DNA from: a bacterium
GTDB taxonomy: Bacteria; Bacillota; Clostridia; Oscillospirales; Oscillospiraceae
NCBI GenBank assembly: GCA_019424865.1
Contig: JAHYYS010000012.1
Span: 1-40,276, forward strand
Direction: 5' to 3'
Length of the DNA stretch: 40,276 nucleotides
Shown: piece by piece, positions 32,901-39,680 of the stretch
Numbering within the stretch: position 1 is the stretch's first letter
Layout of the letters: every line of letters begins with the position of its first letter
Notes under the pieces: generated by a model
The model's input: only the letters and a program-made list of their open reading frames with translations
Databases searched by the model: none
Told to the model about the DNA's origin: nothing
Translations under genes and position numbers: made by a program

Positions 32901-33077
32901 AACGGGGCAGATCTGACCCAAGAGCAGATGAGCGACAGAGCCTTCTTTGAAGAGTTGGGCTTTGACTTTGAAAGCGTATTTGAGTGGAACGAGGGCGGAA
33001 ATACGATTGCGCTGCGTGGGGTGGATATGCCGACGCAGTGGCCTGGGCCGCTGCCCAGGGCATCACGGCGGGGGTGA
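29913..33077 (+). CDS. Secreted NAGPA-domain protein with two large GLUG-like modules, broken C-terminus
   Basis: The product has 1054 aa. A signal peptide (about 1-27, ends FPAFA) is followed by a phosphodiester glycosidase (NAGPA) domain (about 60-300) with LAAVNADFFNMGNDSAIQPS, APRTAVGITADGDVLLVAID and LNLDGGGSTTAVV. Two modules of about 360 aa follow (about 303-670 and 678-1039). Both begin GY(Y/W)L(L/I)KTAEDF and end ENLGFDFESVF or EELGFDFESVF, with GLUG-like GGIAGQ repeats inside, which suggests a beta-helix. TTG at 29913 is used because AAGGAAGGAG precedes it; ATG 29925 is in frame. The last 15 residues are unlike the rest, because the frame leaves an SLH-coding stretch. Codon use looks less GC-biased than in the neighbours. 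Confidence 0.88.
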   Translation: MRTYMKRGGALFLTLVLLLQMFPAFAVQLTSDAYSEELYQGLTYTEESFDNTDGGNVNAFVIEVDQSEESTLTFVAGSPNDEQPLEPGLVQTTSEQAKAAALNGRNVLAAVNADFFNMGNDSAIQPSGLMIQDGVELTPYYSSGSDTIHDDEVNIRGFFGIKEDGTPVIGGKELYEEIKDELYQAVGGRYFLVLDGEAQVIDDTERAPRTAVGITADGDVLLVAIDGRNSGGSAGTTLTETAQYMAELGAVTALNLDGGGSTTAVVRDPETRNFEVMNVPSDGSERPVGNTLLVVDESSTSVSVDLEQDSDGYYLLKTAEDFREILDGPAENFRLANDVDFSEMENFTIGMFGGIFDGAGYEIQSLTADTDDSYALFDSIAADAVIQDLRLTDVSLRGTSDGYTAALAGMCYGTVDGVTVTGRISGNHNVGGIAGDLYGGGVIRNSSVGVEITGTDNAGGIAGQMHEGSTVEGCYANVRIYGGQRAAGIVGYATGHTSGQESYVRDCIVTGSVEAAGVEPAGIGGLLKVGVENCVVTDLDITALNDQAVSDGNVTGFLGAWANGNLPYKGNVIVSGNITTVSGNGTVANRISYQDTNKSENYCGPEALINGEQQTGGAPDNSIGGDATAEQLQDKTFWENLGFDFESVFAWDEETGTIALQKADMTVVPPDETESPVTLEKDEEGYWLIKTAEDFAQIELEPAGKFRLNNDLDLAGQSLEPIAYFSGELDGQNYAITGLTVDAKGDSYAIFGALNSGGIIHDLKLSDVSIENGGGSYTAPLVGSCSGTVEKVTVTGVVQGGDQTGGIVGNVQGTGVVRQCSAGVEVAGSSRVGGIAGQVTGTVEACYINADVSGESNVGGVTGYGLDNAGGSRMIRNCIAEGSVSCTGVEAGGIAGLAKVNIQNNIVRRMDASTTSTGNPGDGNVASLLGAWMNNVSGQKLTISHNVILSGSVSAPEPADGYRLGVMNNPDYVHDNYANADILVNGQTVTGVHNDGNGADLTQEQMSDRAFFEELGFDFESVFEWNEGGNTIALRGVDMPTQWPGPLPRASRRG

Positions 33078-33157
33078 GCGCCGATGCCTTCGGCCCCAAC
33101 GCCTCCTGCACCCGCGCGCAGATTGTAACCTTCCTGTACCGCTTTGCGGAACAGTAA
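33026..33157 (+). pseudogene. Out-of-frame remnant of an SLH domain
   Basis: In the -1 frame relative to the NAGPA/GLUG gene, 33026-33157 reads YADAVAWAAAQGITAG, then VSADAFGPNASCTRAQIVTF and LYRFAEQ, then TAA. This is the last two thirds of an SLH domain, with its TRAQ motif. There is no start or SD. The preceding part of the SLH domain and any earlier SLH repeats are missing. One extra base in the G run at 33018-33021 would join it to the frame upstream. It is therefore the damaged C-terminal anchor of the exoprotein. Confidence 0.8.
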
Positions 33158-33178
33158 GACGGACACAAAACGTGGAAA

Positions 33179-33213
33179 GGGCCCGGCCGCCGGTAAATCC
33201 GGCGGCCGGGCCC
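33179..33213 (+). terminator. GC-rich hairpin downstream of the NAGPA/GLUG gene
   Basis: A perfect 15-bp stem (33179-33193 with 33199-33213) and 5-nt loop, without a U-tract directly after. Confidence 0.5.
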
Positions 33214-33221
33214 GGAATCAG

Positions 33222-33269
33222 GCAGAAGCACCCTATCCCCGCCGGGATACGGTGCTTTCTGCGCTTTTT
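33222..33269 (+). terminator. Terminator of the NAGPA/GLUG gene
   Basis: A long stem GCAGAAGCACC...GGTGCTTTCTGC with one bulge, inner TATCCC/GGGATA and a CGCC loop, followed by GCTTTTTG. The SLH remnant lies before it, as expected for the original end of the gene. Confidence 0.7.
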
Positions 33270-33315
33270 GAGAAAAGAGAGCGGCGAAACAAGACATTTT
33301 TCACGGCCTTTCGGA

Positions 33316-33344
33316 TTTACAAGGGGGAAAAAGTGCGGTATACT
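33316..33344 (+). promoter_or_regulatory. Promoter of the zinc transporter operon
   Basis: TTTACA (33316-33321), a 17-bp spacer and TATACT (33339-33344). Leader about 52 nt. I see no clear Zur-type palindrome. Confidence 0.65.
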
Positions 33345-33402
33345 AACGGAGCAATGCCCAGAAATCATCGGGCGGCAATTTCCCACAGATTTGAGGTAGT
33401 AC

Positions 33403-34359
33403 ATGAAAAAACGCATTGTTTCCCTTCTGCTCGCGCTGTCCCTGGCCTTCGTTCCGGCCGGCTGCCGGGGCGGGGAGGAGGGCTCCGCCGGACAGGAGAG
33501 CCGGCTGACCATCGTGACCACCACCTACCCCGTCTATCTCTTTGCCCGGGCGGTGACAGACGGCGTGGAGGGGGTGGCGGTGCAGCGGCTGGATACGGGC
33601 TCGGTGAGCTGCCTGCACGACTATACCCTGACGGTGGACGACATGAAAAAGATTGAGGGGGCGGACGTCATCGCCCTGAGCGGCGCGGGGCTGGAGGACT
33701 TTATGGATGACGCCCTGGCGGCCTCCGACGCACAGACCGTTGACTGCTCCCAGGGGGTGGAGCTGCTGGAGAACCTGTCCCACAACCACGCTGAGGGGGA
33801 CGAGGACGGCCACGACCACGGCCACTGGGACCCCCACATTTGGATGGATCCGGCCAACGCCCGCATCATGGTGGAAAATCTGGCGGACGGGCTGGCCCAG
33901 GCCGACCCGGAATACGGGGAACGGTACCGGGAAAACGGGAGGGCCGCCGCCGAACAGCTCGATGCCTGGGAAGGCGCGCTGCGGGAGCAGCTGGAGGGGA
34001 CGAAGACCGCCGGTCTGATCACCTTCCACGACGGGTTCCAGTACTTTGCACGGGCCTTTGACCTGCCCCTGCTGGCCGCCATCGAGGAGGAGGCGGGCAG
34101 CGAGGCCAGCGCCAAGGAGATTGTGGAGATCACCCATCTGGTGCAGGAGAACGGCATCCCCGTTATTTTCACCGAGGTCAACGGCTCCGACGCCACCGCC
34201 CAGGCCATCGCCCGGGAGACGGGCTGTGCCGTGTCCCAGCTGACCATGCTGATGGACGGGCCGGAGGACGGGGGGCTGGACGCCTATTATGACGGCATGC
34301 AGTCCAATATCACGGCCGTTGTCAGCGGCTTTACAGGGGAGGAAGTGGTTGTCCCGTGA
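33403..34359 (+). CDS. znuA: Zinc-type ABC transporter substrate-binding lipoprotein
   Basis: A cluster A-I metal-binding protein that captures Zn(II) (or Mn(II)) outside the cell. The product has 318 aa with a lipobox VPAGC at about residues 17-21. TIVTTTYPVYLFARAVTD starts the fold. Metal-site candidates are His in SCLHDYTLT, His in the WDPHIWMDP motif and the later FHDGFQYFA. A His/Asp-rich loop (HNHAEGDEDGHDHGHWDPH) lies before the second site; such loops are typical of zinc rather than manganese binders. ATG at 33403 follows GAGGT. It overlaps the ATPase gene by 4 bases. Confidence 0.92.
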   Translation: MKKRIVSLLLALSLAFVPAGCRGGEEGSAGQESRLTIVTTTYPVYLFARAVTDGVEGVAVQRLDTGSVSCLHDYTLTVDDMKKIEGADVIALSGAGLEDFMDDALAASDAQTVDCSQGVELLENLSHNHAEGDEDGHDHGHWDPHIWMDPANARIMVENLADGLAQADPEYGERYRENGRAAAEQLDAWEGALREQLEGTKTAGLITFHDGFQYFARAFDLPLLAAIEEEAGSEASAKEIVEITHLVQENGIPVIFTEVNGSDATAQAIARETGCAVSQLTMLMDGPEDGGLDAYYDGMQSNITAVVSGFTGEEVVVP

Positions 34360-35156
34360 GAAAAATCAAGCACGGAAGGGTGTCCGGAAGCTGCGCAGAC
34401 GCCTGCTGCCTGAAGCTGGAGGGGGTGTCGGTCCACATCCAGGGGGAGGACATCCTGGAGGATGTGTCCTTCCACCTCCACTGCGGGGAGATCACCGCCC
34501 TCATCGGCCCCAACGGGGCGGGCAAGTCCACCCTGTTCCGCAGCATCCTGGGCCAGCTGAGCTACGGGGGGAACATCACCTTTTCCCCGGCGGGCGGGCC
34601 GGCCATCCGGCTGGCCGACGGCACGGTGATGGGGGGCAGCCGTCCCCTGATCGGCTATGTGCCCCAGTCCCCAAGCTTTGACCGGGGGGACCCGGTGTCG
34701 GTGCTGGACTTTTTCACCGCCGCCACCGCCCGGTGGCCGGTGTGGCTGCCCATCCCCCAGAAATACCGGGAGCGGTGCCGCCGCAGTCTGGAGCGGGTCC
34801 ACGGGGGCGACCTGCTGGACAAGCCCATGGGCGGCCTGTCCGGGGGGCAGCTGCAGCGGGTGCTGCTGGCCCTGGCCCTGGAGCCGGTGCCCCATATCCT
34901 GATTCTGGACGAGCCCCTGTCCGGTGTGGATATCGAGGGGGAGCACCAGCTGCTGGACATGCTGGACGAGCTGCGCACCGAGTACGACCTGTCCATCCTT
35001 CTGTCCACCCACGACTTTGCCACCCTGGGCCAGTTTGCCGACAAGGTGATCCTGCTCAACCGCCGGGTGCTGAAGGCGGGGCCGCCGGACGAGGTGCTCT
35101 CCTCGCCGGAGTTTTATCAGACCTTCCATCTGCGGATGGGGAAAGGGGGCGTGTGA
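34356..35156 (+). CDS. znuC: Zinc-type ABC transporter ATP-binding protein
   Basis: The product has 266 aa. Walker A GPNGAGKST, Q-loop YVPQSPSFD, signature LSGGQLQRV, Walker B ILILDEPLSGVD and H-loop STHDFATL are complete. The GTG start overlaps the stop of the binding-protein gene (GTGA), implying coupling. A Cys-rich short N-terminal extension (SCADACC) precedes the domain and is unusual; it could bind metal but this is speculation. The ATPase drives metal uptake with the permease encoded 4 bp downstream. Confidence 0.93.
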   Translation: MRKIKHGRVSGSCADACCLKLEGVSVHIQGEDILEDVSFHLHCGEITALIGPNGAGKSTLFRSILGQLSYGGNITFSPAGGPAIRLADGTVMGGSRPLIGYVPQSPSFDRGDPVSVLDFFTAATARWPVWLPIPQKYRERCRRSLERVHGGDLLDKPMGGLSGGQLQRVLLALALEPVPHILILDEPLSGVDIEGEHQLLDMLDELRTEYDLSILLSTHDFATLGQFADKVILLNRRVLKAGPPDEVLSSPEFYQTFHLRMGKGGV

Positions 35157-35159
35157 GGG

Positions 35160-36005
35160 ATGGAGCTTTGGTACGCGCTGGTGGACCTGCTGCCCTTTGA
35201 GTGGGCAGAGAGCGGGTCCTACTTCTTCATGAAGAATGCGCTGCTGGCGGTGCTGATCATCTCGCCGCTGTTTGGAATTTTGTCCACCATGGTGGTGCAC
35301 AGCCACATGTCCTTCTTCTCCGACGCCCTGGGCCACTCCGCCTTCACCGGCATGGCCATCGGGGCCCTGTGCGGCTTTGCCGAGCCCACCTGGGCGGCGG
35401 TCGTGTTCGCGGTGGTCTTTGCCCTGCTGTTTAACTGGGTGCGCCGCCGCTCCGCCCTGGCCAGCGACACGGTGATCGGGGTGTTCTCCTCCACCGCCGT
35501 GGCTCTGGGCATCTTCCTGTCCACCCTGGGGGGGCGGTCCTTCACCCGGTTCAACAACCTGCTCATCGGCGACATTTTGTCGGTGGAGCCGGCCAAGGTG
35601 GGCCTGCTGGCCCTGATTTTGCTGGGGGTGCTGGCCCTGTGGCTGCTGTCCTTCAACCACCTGATGCTCTCCGCCGTCCACCCGGCCCTGGCGGACAGCC
35701 GCGGCATCCGGGTGTTCTGGCAGGAGACGGTGTTTTCCATCGCCATTGCCGTGGTGGTCACCCTGTCCATGACCTGGGTGGGCCTGCTGGTGATCAACTC
35801 CCTGCTGGTGCTGCCCGCCGCCTCGGCCCGGAACGTGGCCAGAAACATGTTCCAGTACCACCTGGTGTCCCTGCTGGGGGCGGTGGCGGCAGGAGTCGCC
35901 GGCCTGATGACCTCCTACTACATCAGCGGCTCCGCCGGTGCGGCCATCACCCTGTACCTGGCGGTGTGGTTCCTCCTGACCTTTCTGGTGCGCAAGCGGG
36001 GATAG
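35160..36005 (+). CDS. znuB: Zinc-type ABC transporter permease
   Basis: The product has 281 aa and about eight to nine membrane segments, of the ABC-3 family of metal permeases. Typical parts: FFMKNALLAVLIISPLFGIL, HSHMSFFSDALGHSAFTGMA (family motif with SDALGHSAF) and SMTWVGLLVINSLLVLPAA. ATG at 35160 comes 4 bp after the ATPase gene; GAGGG lies just before. Together with the binding protein and the ATPase it forms a complete importer. Confidence 0.93.
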   Translation: MELWYALVDLLPFEWAESGSYFFMKNALLAVLIISPLFGILSTMVVHSHMSFFSDALGHSAFTGMAIGALCGFAEPTWAAVVFAVVFALLFNWVRRRSALASDTVIGVFSSTAVALGIFLSTLGGRSFTRFNNLLIGDILSVEPAKVGLLALILLGVLALWLLSFNHLMLSAVHPALADSRGIRVFWQETVFSIAIAVVVTLSMTWVGLLVINSLLVLPAASARNVARNMFQYHLVSLLGAVAAGVAGLMTSYYISGSAGAAITLYLAVWFLLTFLVRKRG

Positions 36006-36055
36006 CGGAGCGGGAAATTCAGCGGAAATCCACAGAAGAATTTTGAAAAAAGCGG

Positions 36056-36084
36056 TTGCTTTTCCCTGAGAAATGTGTTATGAT
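36056..36084 (+). promoter_or_regulatory. Promoter of rpmE
   Basis: TTGCTT (36056-36061), a 17-bp spacer and TATGAT (36079-36084), leader about 43 nt. Confidence 0.65.
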
Positions 36085-36133
36085 ACCAGATGCGTTTACG
36101 AAATGATCCTCCAAGGAGAAAGAGGTGAAGATA

Positions 36134-36337
36134 ATGAAGGAAGGCATCCACCCCAACTATCAGCAGACCACGATCCGGTGTGCCTGCGGCAATGTGATCG
36201 AGACCGGCTCCACCAAGAAGGATATCCGCGTGGAAGTTTGCTCCAAGTGTCACCCCTTCTACACTGGCAAGCAGAAGATGGTGGACACCGGTGGTCGTGT
36301 CAGCCGCTTCAACAAGAAGTTCGGACTGGACAAGTGA
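36134..36337 (+). CDS. rpmE: 50S ribosomal protein L31, zinc-binding form
   Basis: The product has 67 aa, the usual length. It starts MKEGIHPNYQQTTIRCACGN and holds the four zinc-ligand cysteines as CxC (RCACGN) and CxxC (VCSKCHPFYTG), so it is the zinc-containing (C+) type. ATG at 36134 matches the family start and follows GAGGTGA; an in-frame GTG at 36125 follows AAGGAG and would add three residues. It has its own promoter and terminator, just after the zinc importer. Confidence 0.97.
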   Translation: MKEGIHPNYQQTTIRCACGNVIETGSTKKDIRVEVCSKCHPFYTGKQKMVDTGGRVSRFNKKFGLDK

Positions 36338-36350
36338 GATCCTGCCTTTC

Positions 36351-36382
36351 AAAGCCGCGCCGAGTGATCGGTGCGGCTTTTT
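36351..36382 (+). terminator. Terminator of rpmE
   Basis: Stem AAAGCCGCGCCGA / TCGGTGCGGCTTT with one G-T pair and a short loop, continuing into a T run ending at 36382. Confidence 0.8.
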
Positions 36383-36457
36383 GCACGGCCGGACGCCGCA
36401 TGAAACCGAAAAAAACCGCATACAATCCAAAATCAGAGTACAGGAGGTAACGCAGCC

Positions 36458-36958
36458 ATGTTTCATACCCTCAATCCCAAGGACCTGAAGGACAACGTAT
36501 TCTCCCTCATCGGGGACCGGTGGATGCTGGTCACCGCCGGCACGGCGGAGCACTGCAACACCATGACGGCCTCCTGGGGCGGGCTGGGCGTGATCTGGGG
36601 CGCCCCCGCCGCCACCTGCTATATCCGGCCCCAGCGGTACACCAAGGAGTTTCTGGACCGGGAGGAATTTTTCACACTGTCCTTTTTCGACGAGGCCTAC
36701 CGCGGGGAGCTGTCCCTGTGCGGCTCCAAGAGCGGCCGGGAGGTGGACAAGGTGAAGGCGTGCGGCTTCACGGTGGCCTCCGCCGGCTGCGGCGCCCCCT
36801 ATTTTGAACAGGCCAGCCTGGTGCTGGTGTGCCGCAAGCGCTTTGTCCAGCCCATGGACCCGGCCAATATCCCGCAGGAGATTCAGGACAAGTGGTATCC
36901 CCAAAAGGATTTCCATACCATGTATATCGGGGAGATTGTGGAGGTTCTGGCGAAGTGA
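36458..36958 (+). CDS. Flavin reductase-like (FMN-binding split barrel) protein
   Basis: The product has 166 aa. The N-terminal part with NTMTASWGGLGVIWGAPAAT fits the flavin-reductase-like domain, in which a T-x-S-W/G stretch contacts FMN, and RPQRYTKEFLDREEFFTLSF follows as in the family. Such proteins bind FMN and transfer hydride or electrons; the substrate here is unknown. ATG at 36458 follows AGGAGG. A weak TACAAT at 36421 may be its -10 box. It is followed 41 bp later by hflX. Confidence 0.85.
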   Translation: MFHTLNPKDLKDNVFSLIGDRWMLVTAGTAEHCNTMTASWGGLGVIWGAPAATCYIRPQRYTKEFLDREEFFTLSFFDEAYRGELSLCGSKSGREVDKVKACGFTVASAGCGAPYFEQASLVLVCRKRFVQPMDPANIPQEIQDKWYPQKDFHTMYIGEIVEVLAK

Positions 36959-36999
36959 CCTTCCGCGCCCCGGCATGATTTTACCCTATCGGAGGTTTT

Positions 37000-38289
37000 A
37001 TGACCGGACTTGATACGACAGAAAAACGAAACCGGGCGGTGCTGGTAGGCCTGGACGCCTTCAGCCTGCCCCGGGAGGAGAACGCCACCGAGGAGTCCAT
37101 GGAGGAGCTGTCCGACCTGCTGGAGACGGCGGGTGGCGTCTGCGTGGGCATGGTGACCCAGTCCAAGGACAGCCCCGACCCCCGCACCTTCATCGGCGAG
37201 GGCAAGGTGGCCGAGGTGAAGCAGCTGGTGGAGGCCATGGATGCGGACATGGTCATCTTTGACAACGCCCTGTCCCCCTCCCAGCAGCGTGTCCTCGGCG
37301 AGGACATCGGCGTGTCGGTGCTGGACCGCTCCGCCCTGATCCTGGACATCTTTGCCCAGCGGGCCCGCACCCGGGAGGGGCGGCTGCAGGTGGAGCTGGC
37401 CCAGTACAAGTATCTGCTGCCCCGGCTCATCGGCATGTGGAAGCACCTGGAGCGGCAGGAGGGCGCCATCGGCACCCGCGGCCCCGGCGAGACCCAGCTG
37501 GAGAGCGACCGGCGGCACATTCACCGAAAAATATCCAAGCTGGAGGGGGAGCTGAAGGACGTACGCCGGGTGCGGGCCACCCAGCGGGAGCGGCGCATCA
37601 AAAACGAGGTGCCGGTGGTGGCCCTGGTGGGCTATACCAACGCGGGCAAATCCACCCTGCTCAACAAGCTCACCGGCTCGGACATCCCGGCCAACAACCG
37701 CCTGTTCGACACCCTGGACACCACCACCCGCACCCTGGAGGTGTCCGACACCTGCACCGCCCTGCTGTCCGACACCGTGGGCTTTATCCGCAAGCTGCCC
37801 CACCACCTGGTGGAGGCCTTCAAGGCCACGCTGGAGGAGCTGTCCTTTGCCGACCTGCTGCTCCATGTCATCGACGCCTCCAACCCCCAGTGGCGGGAGC
37901 AGGCGGCGGTGGTGGACCAGCTGATTGTCGAGCTGGGGGCGGAGCAGACGGCGCGCATTGAGGTGTTCAACAAGTGCGACCTGTGGACCGGGGAGATCCG
38001 GCCCCACGGGGACAGCATCGTTTCCGTCTCCGCCAAAACGGGGGAGGGGCTGCCCCAGCTGCTGTCCCTCATCGGCCGGACGCTGGACAGCGGGGCCCGG
38101 CGGGTGACCATCCATCTGCCCTATGACCGGGGCGGCGAGCTGGAGCGGCTGTACCAGGAGGCCAAGGTGGAGCAGGTGGACTACGGCCAGACCATCGACG
38201 TGGTGGCAGTGTGTCCCCCCAGAATCATCGGCCAGCTGGGCCCCCTGGTGGAGGGCTGGAAGCCCCATAAGGAGCCCTGGGAGGAATAG
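37000..38289 (+). CDS. hflX: Ribosome-associated GTPase HflX
   Basis: A GTPase that binds the 50S subunit and splits stalled or hibernating 70S ribosomes. The product has 429 aa. The N-terminal HflX domain includes PDPRTFIGEGKVAEVKQLVE and LDRSALILDIFAQRARTREG, then LIGMWKHLERQEGAIGTRGP leads to a coiled region. The G domain follows: G1 GYTNAGKST, G3 DTVGFIRKLP, G4 NKCD and G5 SAKTGEG. A C-terminal domain completes it. ATG at 37000 follows GGAGG. Confidence 0.97.
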   Translation: MTGLDTTEKRNRAVLVGLDAFSLPREENATEESMEELSDLLETAGGVCVGMVTQSKDSPDPRTFIGEGKVAEVKQLVEAMDADMVIFDNALSPSQQRVLGEDIGVSVLDRSALILDIFAQRARTREGRLQVELAQYKYLLPRLIGMWKHLERQEGAIGTRGPGETQLESDRRHIHRKISKLEGELKDVRRVRATQRERRIKNEVPVVALVGYTNAGKSTLLNKLTGSDIPANNRLFDTLDTTTRTLEVSDTCTALLSDTVGFIRKLPHHLVEAFKATLEELSFADLLLHVIDASNPQWREQAAVVDQLIVELGAEQTARIEVFNKCDLWTGEIRPHGDSIVSVSAKTGEGLPQLLSLIGRTLDSGARRVTIHLPYDRGGELERLYQEAKVEQVDYGQTIDVVAVCPPRIIGQLGPLVEGWKPHKEPWEE

Positions 38290-38293
38290 AGCG

Positions 38294-38764
38294 GTGGAAG
38301 TGTGGTCTGTGCGGGAGCGGCCGGAGAAGGTCGGGGAGTTTATCTCCTATTTTCAGGAGAAGTGGGCGGATGCGTATTCCGGGGCCATGTATCGGGACTG
38401 CCTGACCCACACGCCGGGCGCGCCCGGCCCGCTGCCCCAGTGGTATTTGCTGCGGGAGGGCGGGCGCACCCTGGGGTGCGCCGGGCTGATCCCCAACGAC
38501 TTCATCAGCCGGGCCGATCTGTGGCCCTGGCTGTGCGCCCTGTATATAGAGCCGGAGGCCCGGGGAAAGGGCATGGGCGGAGTCCTGATCCGCCACGCGG
38601 AGGAGGCGTGCCGTTGCCTGGGCTTCCCAAGCCTCTATCTGACCACCGACCTGCAGGGCTATTATGAGCGATACGGCTATTCTTTCCTGGGCACGGGATA
38701 CGAGCCCGACGGCGGGGAGAGCCGCATCTACGGAAAAGAACTGAAAAAGGATGAGACGCCATGA
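38294..38764 (+). CDS. GNAT acetyltransferase
   Basis: The product has 156 aa from GTG at 38294, preceded by GGGAGG with 9-nt spacing. Conserved GNAT parts: GCAGLIPNDFI, LCALYIEPEARGKGMGGVLI (acetyl-CoA binding R/Q-x-x-G-x-G/A as RGKGMG), then LYLTTDLQGYYERYGYSFLG. It begins 4 bp after the hflX stop and overlaps the next GNAT gene by 4 bp, so it is probably co-transcribed with both. Substrate unknown. Confidence 0.87.
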   Translation: MEVWSVRERPEKVGEFISYFQEKWADAYSGAMYRDCLTHTPGAPGPLPQWYLLREGGRTLGCAGLIPNDFISRADLWPWLCALYIEPEARGKGMGGVLIRHAEEACRCLGFPSLYLTTDLQGYYERYGYSFLGTGYEPDGGESRIYGKELKKDETP

Positions 38765-39294
38765 ACCTGAAAACCCGGCGCCTGCTCCTGCGCCCCTTTC
38801 AGGAGTCGGACGCGGCGGATTTATATGAATATGCCAAGGACCCCCGGGTGGGGCCCATCGCCGGGTGGCCCGTCCACACCAGCGTGGAAAACAGCCGGGA
38901 GATCATCCGCACCGTCTTTGCCGCGCCCAACACCTTTGCGGTGGCGGAGCGGGAGACGGGGAAGGTCATCGGCTCCGCCGGCTTTACCGGCCGCAGCCGG
39001 GCGGAGTTTCCCGCCCCCAATGACGAGCTGGGCTATGCCCTCGGCCCCGCCTTCTGGGGCCGGGGCCTGATGCCGGAGGCGGCGGAGGAGCTGCTGCGGT
39101 ATGGCTTTGAGGAGATGGGGCTGGCCGCCGTCTGGTGCAGCCACTATGTGGAAAATGACCAGTCCCGCCGGGTCATTGAAAAGTGCGGCTTTGTCCGCCG
39201 GTTTGACGAGGACGTGCTGGACGAGCCCACGGGGGCACAGCGCCCTGCGCGCTTCTATCTCCTCACCCGGGAGCTGTGGCGGAGCCGGCAGTGA
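38761..39294 (+). CDS. GNAT acetyltransferase, RimJ/RimL type
   Basis: The product has 177 aa and opens with MNLKTRRLLLRPFQESDAAD, the RimJ/RimL-type start. Acetyl-CoA loop in LGPAFWGRGLMPEAAEELLR (WGRGLMPEA), then VWCSHYVENDQSRRVIEKCG, the conserved N-x-x-S-x-x-V-x-x-K-x-G region. Its ATG overlaps the stop of the previous GNAT gene (ATGA). Its last 32 bases overlap the convergent 88-aa gene. Substrate unknown. Confidence 0.9.
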   Translation: MNLKTRRLLLRPFQESDAADLYEYAKDPRVGPIAGWPVHTSVENSREIIRTVFAAPNTFAVAERETGKVIGSAGFTGRSRAEFPAPNDELGYALGPAFWGRGLMPEAAEELLRYGFEEMGLAAVWCSHYVENDQSRRVIEKCGFVRRFDEDVLDEPTGAQRPARFYLLTRELWRSRQ

Positions 39295-39529
39295 GGGCGG
39301 CGGCAATTTCTTCCGCCGCCCGGGCTCCCGGACGCAGATCCCAGGCCCGCTGGGCCAGGAACGACCCGCTGCGGGACAGCAGGCCGCTCAGAGCCTGGGG
39401 CGGGAACTGGGCCAGACGGGGCGCGCACCCGGCCAGGGCCGCACGGCACAGCTCCACGGTCAGCGCCTCCATCAGCAGATCCTGGACCAGGTCGTCCAGC
39501 TCCTGTATCCAATCCATGGATGTCTCCAT
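39263..39529 (-). CDS. 88-aa helical protein divergent from an XRE gene, unrecognised
   Basis: The product from ATG at 39529 has 88 aa, mainly helical and Ala/Leu-rich, with an acidic first third (WIQELDDLVQDLLMEALTV). AGAGGTGATACAT places an SD 6-7 bases before the ATG. A minus-strand promoter at 39590-39618 points into it. A hairpin with T tract lies in its leader. Its 3' end overlaps the convergent GNAT gene by 32 bp. No family is recognised. The arrangement with an XRE repressor and shared operators recalls small repressor-controlled pairs such as toxin-antitoxin or phage-like switches, but nothing in its sequence proves that. Confidence 0.55.
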   Translation of the reverse strand: METSMDWIQELDDLVQDLLMEALTVELCRAALAGCAPRLAQFPPQALSGLLSRSGSFLAQRAWDLRPGARAAEEIAAALTAGSATAPG

Positions 39530-39547
39530 ATGTATCACCTCTGAATC

Positions 39548-39571
39548 AAAAACGGCCGTTCGGCCGTTTTT
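39548..39571 (+). terminator. Short symmetric terminator between the GNAT genes and the XRE region
   Basis: Arms AAAAACGGCC and GGCCGTTTTT with a 4-nt loop make a 24-bp perfect palindrome. It should end the plus-strand GNAT transcript. On the minus strand it lies inside the leader of the 88-aa gene and also has five T behind it. Confidence 0.75.
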
Positions 39572-39576
39572 ATTAT

Positions 39577-39591
39577 ATCGCTGTAAGCTAT
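39577..39591. promoter_or_regulatory. Candidate XRE operator 1
   Basis: ATCGCTGTAAGCTAT, one of three copies of a 15-bp palindrome with a 3-nt centre (one mismatch in the left half). It touches the minus-strand -10 box and covers the start site. Confidence 0.65.
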
Positions 39592-39618
39592 TATATAAGA
39601 TTCTTTGACAAAAGTCAA
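39590..39618 (-). promoter_or_regulatory. Promoter of the 88-aa gene
   Basis: Minus-strand TTGACT (39618-39613), a 17-bp spacer and perfect TATAAT (39595-39590). Flanked by operator candidates 1 and 2. Confidence 0.75.
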
Positions 39619-39632
39619 TCGCTGAAAGCTAT
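39618..39632. promoter_or_regulatory. Candidate XRE operator 2
   Basis: ATCGCTGAAAGCTAT, same 15-bp element, with an altered centre. It starts at the edge of the minus-strand -35 box and lies 29 bp from copy 3. Confidence 0.65.
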
Positions 39633-39646
39633 ATATTTTCGAAGTG

Positions 39647-39661
39647 ATAGCTGTAAGCTAT
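39647..39661. promoter_or_regulatory. Candidate XRE operator 3
   Basis: ATAGCTGTAAGCTAT, the perfect form: ATAGCT and AGCTAT around GTA. It overlaps a plus-strand TATAAT (39659-39664), the likely -10 box of the XRE gene, so the regulator should repress itself. Confidence 0.7.
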
Positions 39662-39680
39662 AATTTGACTGGTGATATGG

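Noticed and set aside
36134..36337. L31 as a Zur-regulated non-zinc paralog
   Set aside because: All four zinc-ligand cysteines are present, so it is the zinc-binding form.
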